64,000 bases of DNA from Pseudomonas sp. ATCC PTA-122608 (GCF_001952855.1 NZ_LPNO01000035.1:328951-392950); one strand, 5' to 3'; shown: positions 8,545-17,796, counted from the first letter of the stretch. Notes: generated from the sequence alone by a model not told the origin. Numbers and translations are program-made.

Positions 8545-8574
8545 ACGGGACTGAAATCAATCAGTCCCGTTTTT
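8545..8574 (+). terminator. Rho-independent terminator (plus strand)
   Basis: Perfect ten-base arms 8545-8554 and 8561-8570 (ACGGGACTGA / TCAGTCCCGT) with a six-base loop are followed by TTTTCTTTCT. The T tract lies on the plus strand, so it serves plus-strand transcription (the remnant ORF or an unseen RNA) rather than the minus-strand MFS gene that ends at 8580. Confidence 0.75.
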
Positions 8575-8579
8575 CTTTC

Positions 8580-9806
8580 TCAGGCCGGTTGCGCCGCCAG
8601 GCTATTACTCACCTTGCGCCCCAACACCAGCACCGTCACAAACCCAGCGCCCACCAACGCCGTCGCCAAACTCAACAGCACCGACGTCCCCATCTTGTCG
8701 ACGATCTGCCCGCCAAAGAACGAGCCCACGGCAATGATCACCTGGAACAACGCCACGAACAGCGGCATGCCACGTTCCACATCCTTGGGCGCGACCACGA
8801 ACATCCAGATACTCGCGCAGGCCGGGAAGGCGCCGAAGGCGAACCCCCACAGTGCGATCAGCATCACGGCGCCGCTCATGCCGGTGGCGAAGTAGGGGAA
8901 CAGGGCGGTGCTGGTGCCGATCATCAGGGCCACCAGCAACAAGGTGTGGCGCACGCTGCGGTTGGCGGCGAAGCCGGCGAAGACGTTGCCCATTACGCCG
9001 GCCACGCCGTAGAGCAGCAGCAGGGAACCAATGGTCGGGCCGTCGAAGCCGGAGCTGTTTTTGAAGAACGGCGCGACGTAGGTGTACGCGGCAAAATGCG
9101 CCAGGCCGATCAGCAGCACGGCGATCAAGCCGACCCGGGCTTGTGGGTTGATGAACAGGGCCGGCAGGTCGCTGATACGGATGGCCTTTTCCGGTTCGAG
9201 CCGGGGCAGCAGGAACATCTGTGCCAGCAGTACCGGTATGCCGACCAGCGCGGTGACGAGGAAGGTCATGCGCCAGCCCATCAGGCCGCTCAGCCAGGTG
9301 CCGACGGGTACGCCGAGGACGGTGGCCAGGGTCACGCCCATCATGATGATCGAGGTGGCCTTCGCTACGCCCACGCCCTTGGGCGCCAGGCGGCCGCTGA
9401 GGGCGATGGCCGTGGCCCAGAAGCCGCCGATGCTGATGCCCAGCAATACGCGGCCGAACAGCAGCAGGCTGAAGTCGCTGGCGTAGGCCACCACCATGTT
9501 GGCGATGATCATGATCAGCGTTAGGCCGATCAGCAGGTAGCGACGGTCCATGGCGCCAATGCCCACCGACAGCAACGGGGCGGCGAGGGCGGCCATGATG
9601 CCGGGCAGGGTGACCATCAGGCCGGCGTGGCCGGCGCTGATGCCGAGGTCGGCGGCGACGTCGTTGAGTACGCCCACCGGCAGGAATTCGCTGGTGACCA
9701 GGGCGAAGGCGCCCACGGCAACCGAGAGAATCGCCAGCCACTGCTGCAGGACGGTTTGTTGATTATGTTCAGGGAGGCCGCTAGGGGCCCGGCTTGCGCT
9801 TGGCAT
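8580..9806 (-). CDS. MFS transporter, DHA1 (sugar efflux / AraJ-NepI type)
   Basis: The 408-residue protein has twelve predicted TM helices. The first contains the GAFALVTSEFLPVG signature seen in DHA1 arabinose/purine-ribonucleoside efflux relatives. Motif A-like DRRYLLI follows TM2, and GRVLLGISIGGFWA lies in TM4. It should export a small metabolite or drug by proton antiport. It shares the signature with the MFS at 29812, so the window carries two members of this subfamily. It is monocistronic as far as can be seen. The start has only a weak ribosome site. Confidence 0.88.
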   Translation of the reverse strand: MPSASRAPSGLPEHNQQTVLQQWLAILSVAVGAFALVTSEFLPVGVLNDVAADLGISAGHAGLMVTLPGIMAALAAPLLSVGIGAMDRRYLLIGLTLIMIIANMVVAYASDFSLLLFGRVLLGISIGGFWATAIALSGRLAPKGVGVAKATSIIMMGVTLATVLGVPVGTWLSGLMGWRMTFLVTALVGIPVLLAQMFLLPRLEPEKAIRISDLPALFINPQARVGLIAVLLIGLAHFAAYTYVAPFFKNSSGFDGPTIGSLLLLYGVAGVMGNVFAGFAANRSVRHTLLLVALMIGTSTALFPYFATGMSGAVMLIALWGFAFGAFPACASIWMFVVAPKDVERGMPLFVALFQVIIAVGSFFGGQIVDKMGTSVLLSLATALVGAGFVTVLVLGRKVSNSLAAQPA

Positions 9807-10020
9807 GGTGTCGGGTTCCGGGAGGATATTTCGCCTGAGGGCAGACGGGAGGGGGAAAGTGGAGGCGATTATAGGAATGGGTTTTGGTAAGCCAATAGGC
9901 GACCGGTTCGATAGTAATCATCAGTCTCGTTGATAAGACGGCCTGAGTTGAGCGGTTGCTTCTGTGTCGCCCGCTGAGTTCCCAGTGGGCCAGTGAGGGG
10001 GGAGCGGTTACGGGGGAGGG

Positions 10021-10061
10021 GACTGCTGCGCAGTCCAACGGGAGCAAGCTCCCTCGCCACA
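10021..10061 (-). repeat. REP-like palindrome
   Basis: Minus-strand reading gives TGTGGCGAGGGAGCTTGCTCCC, a typical P. fluorescens-group REP with the palindromic GGAGCTTGCTCC core, followed by a second small palindrome GACTGCGCAGCAGTC. It lies between the MFS (start 9806) and LysR (end 10124) genes. The rest of this 317-base gap shows nothing else clear. Confidence 0.7.
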
Positions 10062-10123
10062 GGTTATTGGGTGACCCTCTCGCGTTGGTGTTCAGGCGTG
10101 GATTTAGCGTGATGCTTTCTCCA

Positions 10124-10987
10124 CTAAGGCTGAACCCTCAGCGCCCGGATGATAAACGCATGCAGGCTGTTCACCGCTTTAGAGCTGCGAGAGGCCCGGC
10201 TACGCAAAATCGAAACGTCCATGGGTTCAATGGCCGCCAAGCCGTGCTCCTCACCCAACACCTGAAGCGATGGCTGCACGGTGCACTGAGTGATAGCGGC
10301 AATCGCCAGGCCACCTTCGACCGCAGCCACCTGGCCGGCAAGGCTGGAGCTGTTGTAGACCACCTTGAACTCGCGCCCTTGTTGGGTCAGTGAATTCACC
10401 GCATAACGCCGCGCCAGGCTTGCGCTTTCATAGACGGCGATGGGAAGCGGGTCGCGTCGCCACAGTTCGAATTGGGGTGAGCCGACCCAGACCATGGGTT
10501 CCTTGAACAGAAATGTGCCGCTTTGGGGCGAATCCCTGGACACCAGCGCCAGGTCAAGGTCGCCGCTTCGCAACTGCGGGATCAGCGTGGTCGACTGTTC
10601 ACAAGTCAGTTCGATTTCCACCCCTGCGTAGCGCGGCGAATAACGCTTGAGCAGCGGCGTGAGGTACCTGGCTGCGTAGTCTTCCGCGACGCCAAGGCGG
10701 ATGCGCCCGGTCAGCTCTTCACCGTGGAACGCCGCCTGGGTTTCAGCGTGGAGGGCGAGCATGCGGCGGGCGTAGCCCAGCAGTGTCTGGCCGTCGGCGG
10801 TCAGTTGCAGGTGCCGGGGGCCTCGACTCAACAATTGCCGTCCAAGGGCAGCCTCGAGTTTTTTCATCTGCATGCTGACGGCGGACTGCGAGCGGTTGAC
10901 CTCATGGGCGGCACCCGACAAGGAGCCGGCATCCACCACGGCCACAAAGCATTTGAGCCAATCGAGTTGCAAGTCACTGGCCGGCAT
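10124..10987 (-). CDS. LysR-type transcriptional regulator
   Basis: The 287-residue protein has an N-terminal winged helix-turn-helix (residues 5-65: FVAVVDAGSLSGAAHEVNRS, then QSAVSMQMKKLE) and a periplasmic-binding-like effector domain from about residue 90. A GAGG ribosome site lies upstream of the ATG. It is divergent from the LysE exporter at 11100, the classic arrangement for a LysR regulator controlling an amino-acid exporter, so LysE is the likely target. The inducer cannot be read from the sequence. Confidence 0.9.
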   Translation of the reverse strand: MPASDLQLDWLKCFVAVVDAGSLSGAAHEVNRSQSAVSMQMKKLEAALGRQLLSRGPRHLQLTADGQTLLGYARRMLALHAETQAAFHGEELTGRIRLGVAEDYAARYLTPLLKRYSPRYAGVEIELTCEQSTTLIPQLRSGDLDLALVSRDSPQSGTFLFKEPMVWVGSPQFELWRRDPLPIAVYESASLARRYAVNSLTQQGREFKVVYNSSSLAGQVAAVEGGLAIAAITQCTVQPSLQVLGEEHGLAAIEPMDVSILRSRASRSSKAVNSLHAFIIRALRVQP

Positions 10988-11099
10988 CGCGCTTACCTCT
11001 ATTCGTTAATCGAATGGCTGTGACGTGAATTATGCGCTTTTCATGACTGTTTGTTCACCCGCAAGATTCTGGCCTGGATCACACCTACTGGATCGGACC

Positions 11100-11708
11100 A
11101 TGCCCTTTGATACCTGGCTGCTTTACCTGGTTACCTGCTTCGGCATCGCGGTGGTGCCGGGGCCCAATGCGTTATTGGCGCTGACCCATGGCGCGCTTCA
11201 CGGCAATCGGAAGACGCTGTTCACCATCACCGGTGGCGTGCTCGGTTTTGCCATCGTGCTGTCGCTTTGCGCCTTGGGGTTGGGGGCGCTGATCCAGGCG
11301 TCGGCCAGTTGGTTTTTTGCGTTGAAGGTGGCCGGCGGGCTGTATCTGATCTGGTTGGGCTTCGGGTTGTGGCGGGCGGCACCGGTCAGCCTTGAGGCGA
11401 CCGGCGCGACCAGCTCGCGGAGCTGGTCGCTGTTCCGCCAGGGGCTGGTTTCGGCGATTTCAAACCCCAAAGCCTTGCTGCTGTTTACGGCGTTTATTCC
11501 ACCCTTCCTGGATTCCCACCGAAGCATCATCGCGCAGACCATCACCATCGCGCTGACCTACGCCGTGGTGGAGTTCATCGTTGAATACCTGGTGGCCAGC
11601 GCTGCGCACCGGGTCCGGCCCTGGCTGGCTCGAACCGGGCGCCGGTTCAATAAAGTCTGTGGCGGGTTCTTCGTACTGTTCGGGTTGGCCCTGCCGATCC
11701 ATGCCTGA
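11100..11708 (+). CDS. LysE/RhtB family amino-acid exporter
   Basis: The 202-residue protein has about six TM helices. The family signature VVPGPNALLALTHGALHGNR is near residues 18-37, and a SNPKALLLFTAF motif is in the middle. It should export an amino acid or derivative across the inner membrane. The start at MPFDTWLLYL is preferred over an upstream ATG at 11025, because it matches the family N-terminus. It is divergent from a LysR gene and convergent with an XRE-cupin gene, only 17 bases apart. Confidence 0.88.
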   Translation: MPFDTWLLYLVTCFGIAVVPGPNALLALTHGALHGNRKTLFTITGGVLGFAIVLSLCALGLGALIQASASWFFALKVAGGLYLIWLGFGLWRAAPVSLEATGATSSRSWSLFRQGLVSAISNPKALLLFTAFIPPFLDSHRSIIAQTITIALTYAVVEFIVEYLVASAAHRVRPWLARTGRRFNKVCGGFFVLFGLALPIHA

Positions 11709-11725
11709 GGGCACATGCCCGCGCG

Positions 11726-12307
11726 TCAGGGGTGTTCGATCACCATCACCGCGGTGGTATCCGCTTCAAGCGCCTCAAACATATGGGGCGCATTCGCCAG
11801 GTAGCTGATGTAGTCGCCGGCGTATAGCAGCACGGGCTCATTGGCCGGGCCGATATTCGCGCTGCCGCTGCACAGCACCACGTGCTCGACGGTGCCGGCC
11901 GGGTGCGGCTGTGACAGGCGCACCTCACCAGGCTGGACCTTCAGCCGGTAGATATCGCGCCGCACCCCCGCCGGGCAATCGGCAAGCAGTGTCGCCGCAT
12001 AGTTGGCGGTTTCGGCATAGGTGGTCATGCCTTCGTTGGCACGAATCACCCGCAGGTTTTGCTGGGGCTGTTCGAAGAACCGGGTGACTTGCAACCCCAT
12101 CGCCATGGCCAGCGACCACAACGTTTCGATGCTGGGATTGCCAATGCCGGATTCCAGCTGGGACAAGGTCGACTTCGCCACGCTCGCGCGTTTCGCCAAT
12201 TCGGTCAACGAGAGCCCGGCAGCCAGACGTTCGCGCTTGATAGACAGGGCCAGCAGATCAATTCGACTCGGATTGTTGCTGAACAGGTTGTTCGTTATGT
12301 CGTTCAT
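11726..12307 (-). CDS. XRE-family regulator with C-terminal cupin domain
   Basis: The 193-residue protein has an HTH_3 domain at about residues 18-75 (RLAAGLSLTELAKRASVAKS, then TLSQLESG) and a cupin fold at about 120-190 (VQPGEV, PAGTVEHVVLCSG). The cupin probably senses a small ligand. It is divergent from the EamA-led gene cluster at 12464, and two near-identical ten-base repeats lie between them. It is therefore the obvious candidate regulator of that cluster as well as of itself. Relatives often control amino-acid or exporter genes. Confidence 0.9.
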   Translation of the reverse strand: MNDITNNLFSNNPSRIDLLALSIKRERLAAGLSLTELAKRASVAKSTLSQLESGIGNPSIETLWSLAMAMGLQVTRFFEQPQQNLRVIRANEGMTTYAETANYAATLLADCPAGVRRDIYRLKVQPGEVRLSQPHPAGTVEHVVLCSGSANIGPANEPVLLYAGDYISYLANAPHMFEALEADTTAVMVIEHP

Positions 12308-12354
12308 TTGTTTTATAGATCATCCTAAAATGGGTTGACGCTCTGTTACACCTT

Positions 12355-12384
12355 GTTCAGTATAGTGGTCATTAGTTCATTATA
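12355..12384. promoter_or_regulatory. Candidate operator: two direct repeats GTTCANTATA, 20 bp apart
   Basis: GTTCAGTATA (12355-12364) and GTTCATTATA (12375-12384) match at nine of ten bases and are exactly two helical turns apart. They lie in the XRE/EamA divergent promoter region. TATAGT (12361) or TATAAA (12381) may be -10 elements; a TTGACG at 12335 is too far from the first for ideal spacing. I infer binding sites for the adjacent XRE-cupin protein. Confidence 0.5.
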
Positions 12385-12463
12385 AAGTTCGTATTGCCGA
12401 ACCCTGGCCAGCAAACAGGTGGCTTAGGTTACGGCAATGCCTGCCGCAAGGAAGCAGTGTGTG

Positions 12464-13357
12464 ATGAAGTCGCAAGCCCGTGGAACGCTCGAAATGATTT
12501 CGGCCATGGTGATCTCCGGCACGGTGGGCTGGTTTGTCATCATGTCGGGCCAGAGTCCCGAAGCCGTCGTGTTCTGGCGCTGCCTGTTTGGCGCCATGGC
12601 GATGCTGGTGGCGTGCCTGGCGCTCGGCGTACTGCGGCGTTCCCGGATCACTGCCCGGCAATTCATCCTGGTGTGCCTGGGCGGGGTGGCGTTGATTCTC
12701 AACTGGGTGTTGCTGTTCAGCGCTTACCGTTATTCCTCCATTGCCATCGCGACGGTGGTCTACCACATTCAGCCTTTCATGCTGGTTGGCCTGGGTGTGC
12801 TGTTCTTTGCTGAACGCCTGAATGCCGCCAAGGTAGGCTGGCTCCTGGTGGCCTTCGCCGGCCTGATGCTGATCGTGTCCGCCAAGGGCAGCGGCCAGGC
12901 CACCGGCGCCGATTACCTGCTGGGTGTTTGCCTGGCCCTGGCTTCGGCCTTCTTCTACGCCGTGGCCGCGGCGATCACCAAGCGACTCAAGGATTTGCCC
13001 GCGCATCTGATCGTGCTGATCCAGATGGTGGTGGGCGTCCTGGTGCTGGCGCCGATCGTGGATTTCTCCACGGTGGACGCGATCGATGGGGCCTGGACTT
13101 ACGTGATCATCATTGGCGTGGTTCACACGGGGCTCATGTCGACCCTGCTGTACAGCGCCATTCAAAAAATTCCCACGGCATTGGTGGGGGCGCTTTCGTT
13201 CATCTATCCGATCGTTGCCATCGTGGTCGATTGGGTGGCCTTCGCCCATCCACTCGGCGTGCTGCAGGTGGTTGGCGCGGCCGCCATCCTGTTGGCGGCG
13301 GCCGGCATGAATTTCGGCTGGTCGCTGGGTAAGGCGAGACGCCAGGAAGTGACTTAG
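12464..13357 (+). CDS. EamA/DMT family transporter, first gene of the FAS-like cluster
   Basis: The 297-residue inner-membrane protein has ten predicted TM helices in two EamA repeats (first about residues 5-130, second about 145-285; FSAYRYSSIAIATVVYHIQP is typical). The ATG at 12464 has an AAGGAAG ribosome site seven bases upstream, better than the ATG at 12437. It is 56 bases upstream of the ketosynthase III gene and co-directional. It is probably the exporter or importer associated with the pathway, although EamA proteins also move amino acids and nucleotide sugars. Confidence 0.85.
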   Translation: MKSQARGTLEMISAMVISGTVGWFVIMSGQSPEAVVFWRCLFGAMAMLVACLALGVLRRSRITARQFILVCLGGVALILNWVLLFSAYRYSSIAIATVVYHIQPFMLVGLGVLFFAERLNAAKVGWLLVAFAGLMLIVSAKGSGQATGADYLLGVCLALASAFFYAVAAAITKRLKDLPAHLIVLIQMVVGVLVLAPIVDFSTVDAIDGAWTYVIIIGVVHTGLMSTLLYSAIQKIPTALVGALSFIYPIVAIVVDWVAFAHPLGVLQVVGAAAILLAAAGMNFGWSLGKARRQEVT

Positions 13358-13413
13358 GGCCTGGCGCGACATCGCAGGCCGTCTGAACCATCGTTGAATC
13401 AAGGGAGTTGATC

Positions 13414-14442
13414 GTGACTGTGATCCTGTGTGGCCTGGGAGGCTGTCTTCCGCCTCAGATAATTGACAATCAGCAGATTTCCGACGGGCTCGATACCACC
13501 CCCGAGTGGATCGAATCGCGCACCGGCATCCGTGAACGAAGGATGGTCAGTGACGGTTTGAGCGTACGCGACCTGGCGATCAAGGCCGGTGCCCGGGCGC
13601 TCGCTTCGGCGGGTGGGCGGGCGGTGCAAGCGGTGGTGGTCGCGACCACTTCCCCAGACCGCATCTGCCCGGCGGTGGCGCCGGAAGTGGCGTCGGCACT
13701 GGGTTTGGGTGATATCGCCGCCTATGACATGACCTCCGCCTGCAGCGGTTTCGTCTACGGGCTGGCGACCGCTTCCGGGCTGATCGCTGCGGGCATTGCC
13801 GACAGCGTCTTGTTGATCGGCGCGGAAGCGTTTACCACCTTCGTCAACCCGGATGACCGCGCCACCCGGCCGATCTTCGGTGACGGTGCCGGGGCGGTGG
13901 TGTTGCGACGTGGCGAGGCTGACGAAGACGGCGCGCTGGGTTGCTTCGACCTGGGCAGTGACGGCGCACGTTCGGACTTGCTGGCGATTCCGGCGGGCGG
14001 CTCGCGACAGCGTTCGGCCAGCGTCGGGCTGGGCCATGGCACGGTAGCGCCAAGCGAGTTCTACCTGCACATGGACGGCCGCGCGGTCTACGAACAAGCC
14101 GTCGCCCGCATGTCTACCTCGGCCCAAAGCGTGCTGGACCGTACGCAATGGTCGATGGACCAGGTGGACTGGTTCGTCGGTCACCAGGCCAATGTGCGCA
14201 TCCTGCAATCCGTGGCCTTCGAGCTGGGCCTGCCCGCTGAAAAAGTGGCGGCGAATATCCAGCGCCTGGGCAACACCCTGACCGCCTCCATTCCGCTGCT
14301 GCTCAATGACCTCGCCCTGAGCGGCGACCTGCAGGCCGGCCAGCGGGTACTGGTGAGCGCATTCGGTGCGGGGCTTTCGTGGGGTTCTACCGTGCTGCGC
14401 TGGCCGCAACTGACCACCCGCAACAGTGAGTGGCAAGACTGA
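13414..14442 (+). CDS. 3-oxoacyl-ACP synthase III (FabH-like ketosynthase)
   Basis: The 342-residue protein has a complete KASIII triad: Cys110 (TSACSGF), His257 (GHQAN) and Asn287 (GNTLTAS). The TPEWIESRTGIRERR motif near residue 30 is diagnostic of FabH. It should condense an acyl-CoA starter with malonyl-ACP, here probably with the ACP encoded next door. The GTG at 13414 is preferred, because AAGGGAG lies six bases upstream; a TTG at 13408 is poorer. It is not the housekeeping fabH context (plsX-fabH-fabD), and neighbours point to a dedicated secondary pathway. Confidence 0.9.
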   Translation: MTVILCGLGGCLPPQIIDNQQISDGLDTTPEWIESRTGIRERRMVSDGLSVRDLAIKAGARALASAGGRAVQAVVVATTSPDRICPAVAPEVASALGLGDIAAYDMTSACSGFVYGLATASGLIAAGIADSVLLIGAEAFTTFVNPDDRATRPIFGDGAGAVVLRRGEADEDGALGCFDLGSDGARSDLLAIPAGGSRQRSASVGLGHGTVAPSEFYLHMDGRAVYEQAVARMSTSAQSVLDRTQWSMDQVDWFVGHQANVRILQSVAFELGLPAEKVAANIQRLGNTLTASIPLLLNDLALSGDLQAGQRVLVSAFGAGLSWGSTVLRWPQLTTRNSEWQD

Positions 14443-14488
14443 TTCAGATTTTTCCCAACCTACAGTTCCACACAACAGGAGTCATGTG

Positions 14489-14719
14489 ATGACCGTAAGT
14501 AACGAAGCAATCGCCCAAGCCATTTCCGCGCGTTTCAACATCGAAGAAAGCCGTATCGTTCCCGAAGCTTCGCTCGAAGACCTGGGGTTCGACTCGCTGT
14601 CGCAGGTCGACCTGGCCCAGTTGCTGAGAAAGAAACTCGGCGTGCAAATCAGTGATGCACAGCTCTCGGACGTCGCCACGGTCGGTGACGTTCTGGCGCT
14701 GGCCAACGGTAAGGTGTGA
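14489..14719 (+). CDS. Acyl carrier protein
   Basis: The 76-residue protein has the phosphopantetheine attachment motif LGFDSLSQVDL with Ser36. It is acidic and helical, as expected of a type II ACP. The start at 14489 has AGGAG about seven bases upstream; the longer frame from 14426 overlaps the previous gene and is rejected. The stop overlaps the ATG of the next gene (TGATG), so translation is coupled to the ketosynthase II. No phosphopantetheinyl transferase is in the window, so a chromosomal one must act. Confidence 0.93.
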   Translation: MTVSNEAIAQAISARFNIEESRIVPEASLEDLGFDSLSQVDLAQLLRKKLGVQISDAQLSDVATVGDVLALANGKV

Positions 14720-15936
14720 TGGGCGCCGAGGCTGTGGTGGTGACCGGCATCGGCCTGGTCACGCCGGCCGGCATTGGCATCGAGGCGAACTGGCGGCGGG
14801 TGTTGGCAGGTGAAGCCACCGCCGCGCCAGACAAGACCCTCGAAGCGTTGCCGGTGGGGATCTCTTGCCGAGTACCGAGTTTCGACAGCGCCCTGCTGGG
14901 GGTGAAAAGCCCCTGGCAGTGGGACCGTTACGCGCAATTCGCGCTGCTGGCTGCGCGCCAGGCCCTGGAGGATGCAGGGCTCGAGGCGGGTAACTGGAAA
15001 GACGAGAGTCGCGTGGCCGTCATCATTGGTTCGGGCGCGGGAGGCACCGCCACCCTGGAGCAACAGCACGCCGTGCTGATTGCCGAAGGTGCCGATGATA
15101 TTTCCTCGCTGACCCTGCCCATGGGCCTGCTGAACATGGCTGCCGGCCAGGTGGCCATTGAGCTGGGCGCCCGCGGCCCGTGCCTGGCGCCGTGTTCGGC
15201 CTGCGCTTCCGGCGCTTCGGCGCTGGGCATGGCTAAGGACCTGATCAACCGTGGGGTTTGCGACATTGTAGTGGCCGGCGGTGCAGAAGCCCCGATCACC
15301 CCGCTGTATGTCGCGGCGTTTGCGAAGATGCGGGCGTTGTCGCGCAACACCGATGCGGGCGGCGCATCGCGCCCGTTCGATGTGGCGCGGGACGGCTTCG
15401 TCATCGGCGAAGGCGCGGGGATATTCGTGCTCGAGTCCGAGGCGCATGCCAAGGCCCGTGGTGCGCGGAGCAGGGGACGCCTGCTCGGCTACGGCGCTTC
15501 TGCCGACGCTCACCACGTGACGACGCCTCACCCTCAGGGGCTCGGCGCGCGGTTGGCGATGCAAGGTGCGCTGCGTGATGCGGGCATCGAGGCGGGCGCT
15601 GTGGATTACGTCAACGCCCACGGCACCTCGACGCCGGGTAACGACGTGACCGAGTCGAAGGCCATTGCCGAGCTGTTCGGGCCGCAGATTCTAGTCAGTT
15701 CGACCAAGGGCGTTACCGGACACCTGCTGGGCGCCGCTGGTGCCATCGAGGCGGCCTACACCTTGCTCGCCCTGGAGCACGGGCAAGTACCGCCGACGGC
15801 CAACTTGCGCAACCCCGACCCGTTGATCGCGGTTGACCTGGTCCAGGGCCAGGCCCGCACTCAACCGATCAAGGTGGCGCTTTCCAATTCGTTCGGATTT
15901 GGCGGCCAGAACGTCTCACTGGTGTTCGTCGCCTGA
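14719..15936 (+). CDS. 3-oxoacyl-ACP synthase II (FabF-like ketosynthase)
   Basis: The 405-residue protein has an intact KASII active site: Cys162 (CSACASG), His301 (NAHGTST), Lys330 and His335 (STKGVTGHLLG). The C-terminal SFGFGGQN motif is complete. It should carry out decarboxylative chain elongation on ACP-bound acyl chains. It is a condensing ketosynthase and not a chain-length factor, since the Cys is kept. The start is coupled to the ACP stop, and the next gene follows after 30 bases. Confidence 0.92.
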   Translation: MGAEAVVVTGIGLVTPAGIGIEANWRRVLAGEATAAPDKTLEALPVGISCRVPSFDSALLGVKSPWQWDRYAQFALLAARQALEDAGLEAGNWKDESRVAVIIGSGAGGTATLEQQHAVLIAEGADDISSLTLPMGLLNMAAGQVAIELGARGPCLAPCSACASGASALGMAKDLINRGVCDIVVAGGAEAPITPLYVAAFAKMRALSRNTDAGGASRPFDVARDGFVIGEGAGIFVLESEAHAKARGARSRGRLLGYGASADAHHVTTPHPQGLGARLAMQGALRDAGIEAGAVDYVNAHGTSTPGNDVTESKAIAELFGPQILVSSTKGVTGHLLGAAGAIEAAYTLLALEHGQVPPTANLRNPDPLIAVDLVQGQARTQPIKVALSNSFGFGGQNVSLVFVA

Positions 15937-15966
15937 GACGCTGCCGCTCACTGCACAGGACATGTC

Positions 15967-17796
15967 ATGACTGATTCAAGCATCCCGGGCGCTGACGCCC
16001 TGAAAGCGCGCGATGAACTGCGCGACGTGCTGTTTGGTGGCACGTTCGAAAGCCATCACCAGAGTATCCGCAAGGTACTGCTCGACCCGATCTTTGACCC
16101 GCAGTCGGGCCTGAACATGGAGCAGGCCGGGCGGCTGGCCTATGCCCGCAGCCGCCACGTGCATGGGGCGCTGGAACGCCCGCTGGAGATTCTCGCCAAC
16201 CCGCGCCGGCTGTTTGCCCTGGCTGAATGGCCGAGCCTGCTGGACGTCGCCAGCTTCTCGCTGCTGATGGTCCACTACAACCTGTGCCTGGGCACGGTGT
16301 TCGACCATGCCCGGGACCGTTCCGACATTGCCGACCTCACCGAGGCACTGGACGGCCTGACCTCGTTCGGGCCCTACATGGCGACCGAACTGGGCTTTGG
16401 CAACAACGTCGCGGCGTTGCAGACCGAGGCCGTGTACGACCGGCAGAGCCAGACCTTCACGCTCAATACGCCGAGTGTGAGTGCGCAGAAGTACATGTCT
16501 TACAGCGGGTTTGGCGACATTCCGAAAGTCGCCACGGTGATGGCGCGGCTGAAGATCGAGGGCAAGGACTACGGTGTATTCCCCTTTCTCGTCAGACTGT
16601 CGACCGAAGCCGGCCTGTGCCCGGGTATCCGCGCCGCGCTGTGCCCGGAGAAACCGGTGCAAGGGCTGGATAACGGCCTGACCTGGTTCGATAACGTGCG
16701 GGTGCCACGCAGCAGCTTGCTGCATGGCGACATGGGCCACTTCGCGGAAGACGGCCACTTTGTGGTCGGCGCGGGCAATGCGCGGTCGCGTTTCCTGCGG
16801 GCCATGTCGCGGATCGTGCCGGGCCGTCTGTGTGTGGCCAGTGCCGCGCAGGGTGCAAGCCGTGCCAGCTTGTACATCGCGTTGCGCTACGGCCAGCAGC
16901 GCCTGACCAACGCTCCGGGCACCAATGACATGCCGGTCATCGAGTACCGTAGCTACCAGGTGCCGCTGTTCTCGGCGCTGGCCAGTACCTATGCGATGAC
17001 CCTGCTGCTCAACGAGGCCAAGGCCCGCTTCCTGGCCAACACGACTGAGCCGGCTGTCGATGTCGTCAGCCTGATCAATATCACCAAGGCACTCGCGACC
17101 TGGGATGCCAGCGCCGTGATTGCCGAGTGCCGCGAACGCTGCGGTGCCCAGGGTATTTTCAGCGCCAACCGCATCGCCGATTACGGTTCGCTGCTGCAAG
17201 GCCTGGTGACGGCTGAAGGCGACAACCTGGTGTTGCTCGCAACGGTGGCTGGCCAGTTGTTGGCCCAGGTCTGGCAAGGGCCGGAGCCACTGCGCCCTGT
17301 GCGTGCACGGCGGCTGGCGGAGCCGGAGTGGTTGATCGCGGCGATCGCCTTTCGCGAGCACCAGCTGTGGCTGACGATTCGCGAGGAGATGAACACCGAC
17401 GAGCGCGGTTATTTCGAGGTGTGGAACGACGCCATGAACCCGGGCCTGGAACTCGCGCGCCTGCGGGGTGAGCGTCTTGCCCTGGAGCAGCTCTGGAGTG
17501 CTTCGCTGCATGCACAACAGGACGAGGCCAAGGCTGCGCTCAATTGCCTGGCGTCGCTCTACGGGCTCAACCTGCTGCGCCGCGACGCCGCCTGGTACCT
17601 GGCCCATGAGCTGATCGACGCCGGCCAGGCCCTGTCGTTGCCGGGGCGGATCGACCAGCAGTGCGTGGCCCTGCGCCCGCATGTGTCGATGCTGATCGAC
17701 GGCTTCGGTCTGTCGCCCGAACTGCTGCGTGCGCCGATCGCCCAGGACGATTACATCCAGGCCTTCTGCAAGCAGGTCAATGCCAATGTCGACTGA
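15967..17796 (+). CDS. Acyl-CoA oxidase/dehydrogenase-like flavoprotein
   Basis: The 609-residue protein follows the layout of acyl-CoA oxidases: an N-terminal helical domain, a middle beta domain (ATELGFGNNVAALQTEAVYD, then a SAQKYMSYSGFGD segment), and two C-terminal helical domains. It is longer than ordinary acyl-CoA dehydrogenases (about 380-400). ECRERCGAQGIF near residue 395 corresponds to the RECxGGxG region that carries the catalytic acid in acyl-CoA oxidases. It should introduce an alpha-beta double bond into an acyl thioester, here possibly on the ACP-bound product. Specific substrate unknown. Confidence 0.8.
   Translation: MTDSSIPGADALKARDELRDVLFGGTFESHHQSIRKVLLDPIFDPQSGLNMEQAGRLAYARSRHVHGALERPLEILANPRRLFALAEWPSLLDVASFSLLMVHYNLCLGTVFDHARDRSDIADLTEALDGLTSFGPYMATELGFGNNVAALQTEAVYDRQSQTFTLNTPSVSAQKYMSYSGFGDIPKVATVMARLKIEGKDYGVFPFLVRLSTEAGLCPGIRAALCPEKPVQGLDNGLTWFDNVRVPRSSLLHGDMGHFAEDGHFVVGAGNARSRFLRAMSRIVPGRLCVASAAQGASRASLYIALRYGQQRLTNAPGTNDMPVIEYRSYQVPLFSALASTYAMTLLLNEAKARFLANTTEPAVDVVSLINITKALATWDASAVIAECRERCGAQGIFSANRIADYGSLLQGLVTAEGDNLVLLATVAGQLLAQVWQGPEPLRPVRARRLAEPEWLIAAIAFREHQLWLTIREEMNTDERGYFEVWNDAMNPGLELARLRGERLALEQLWSASLHAQQDEAKAALNCLASLYGLNLLRRDAAWYLAHELIDAGQALSLPGRIDQQCVALRPHVSMLIDGFGLSPELLRAPIAQDDYIQAFCKQVNANVD

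Noticed and set aside
8511..9524. 337-codon plus-strand ORF opposite the MFS gene
   Set aside because: Low-complexity His/Gln/Gly composition; the minus-strand MFS has twelve TM helices and signature motifs.
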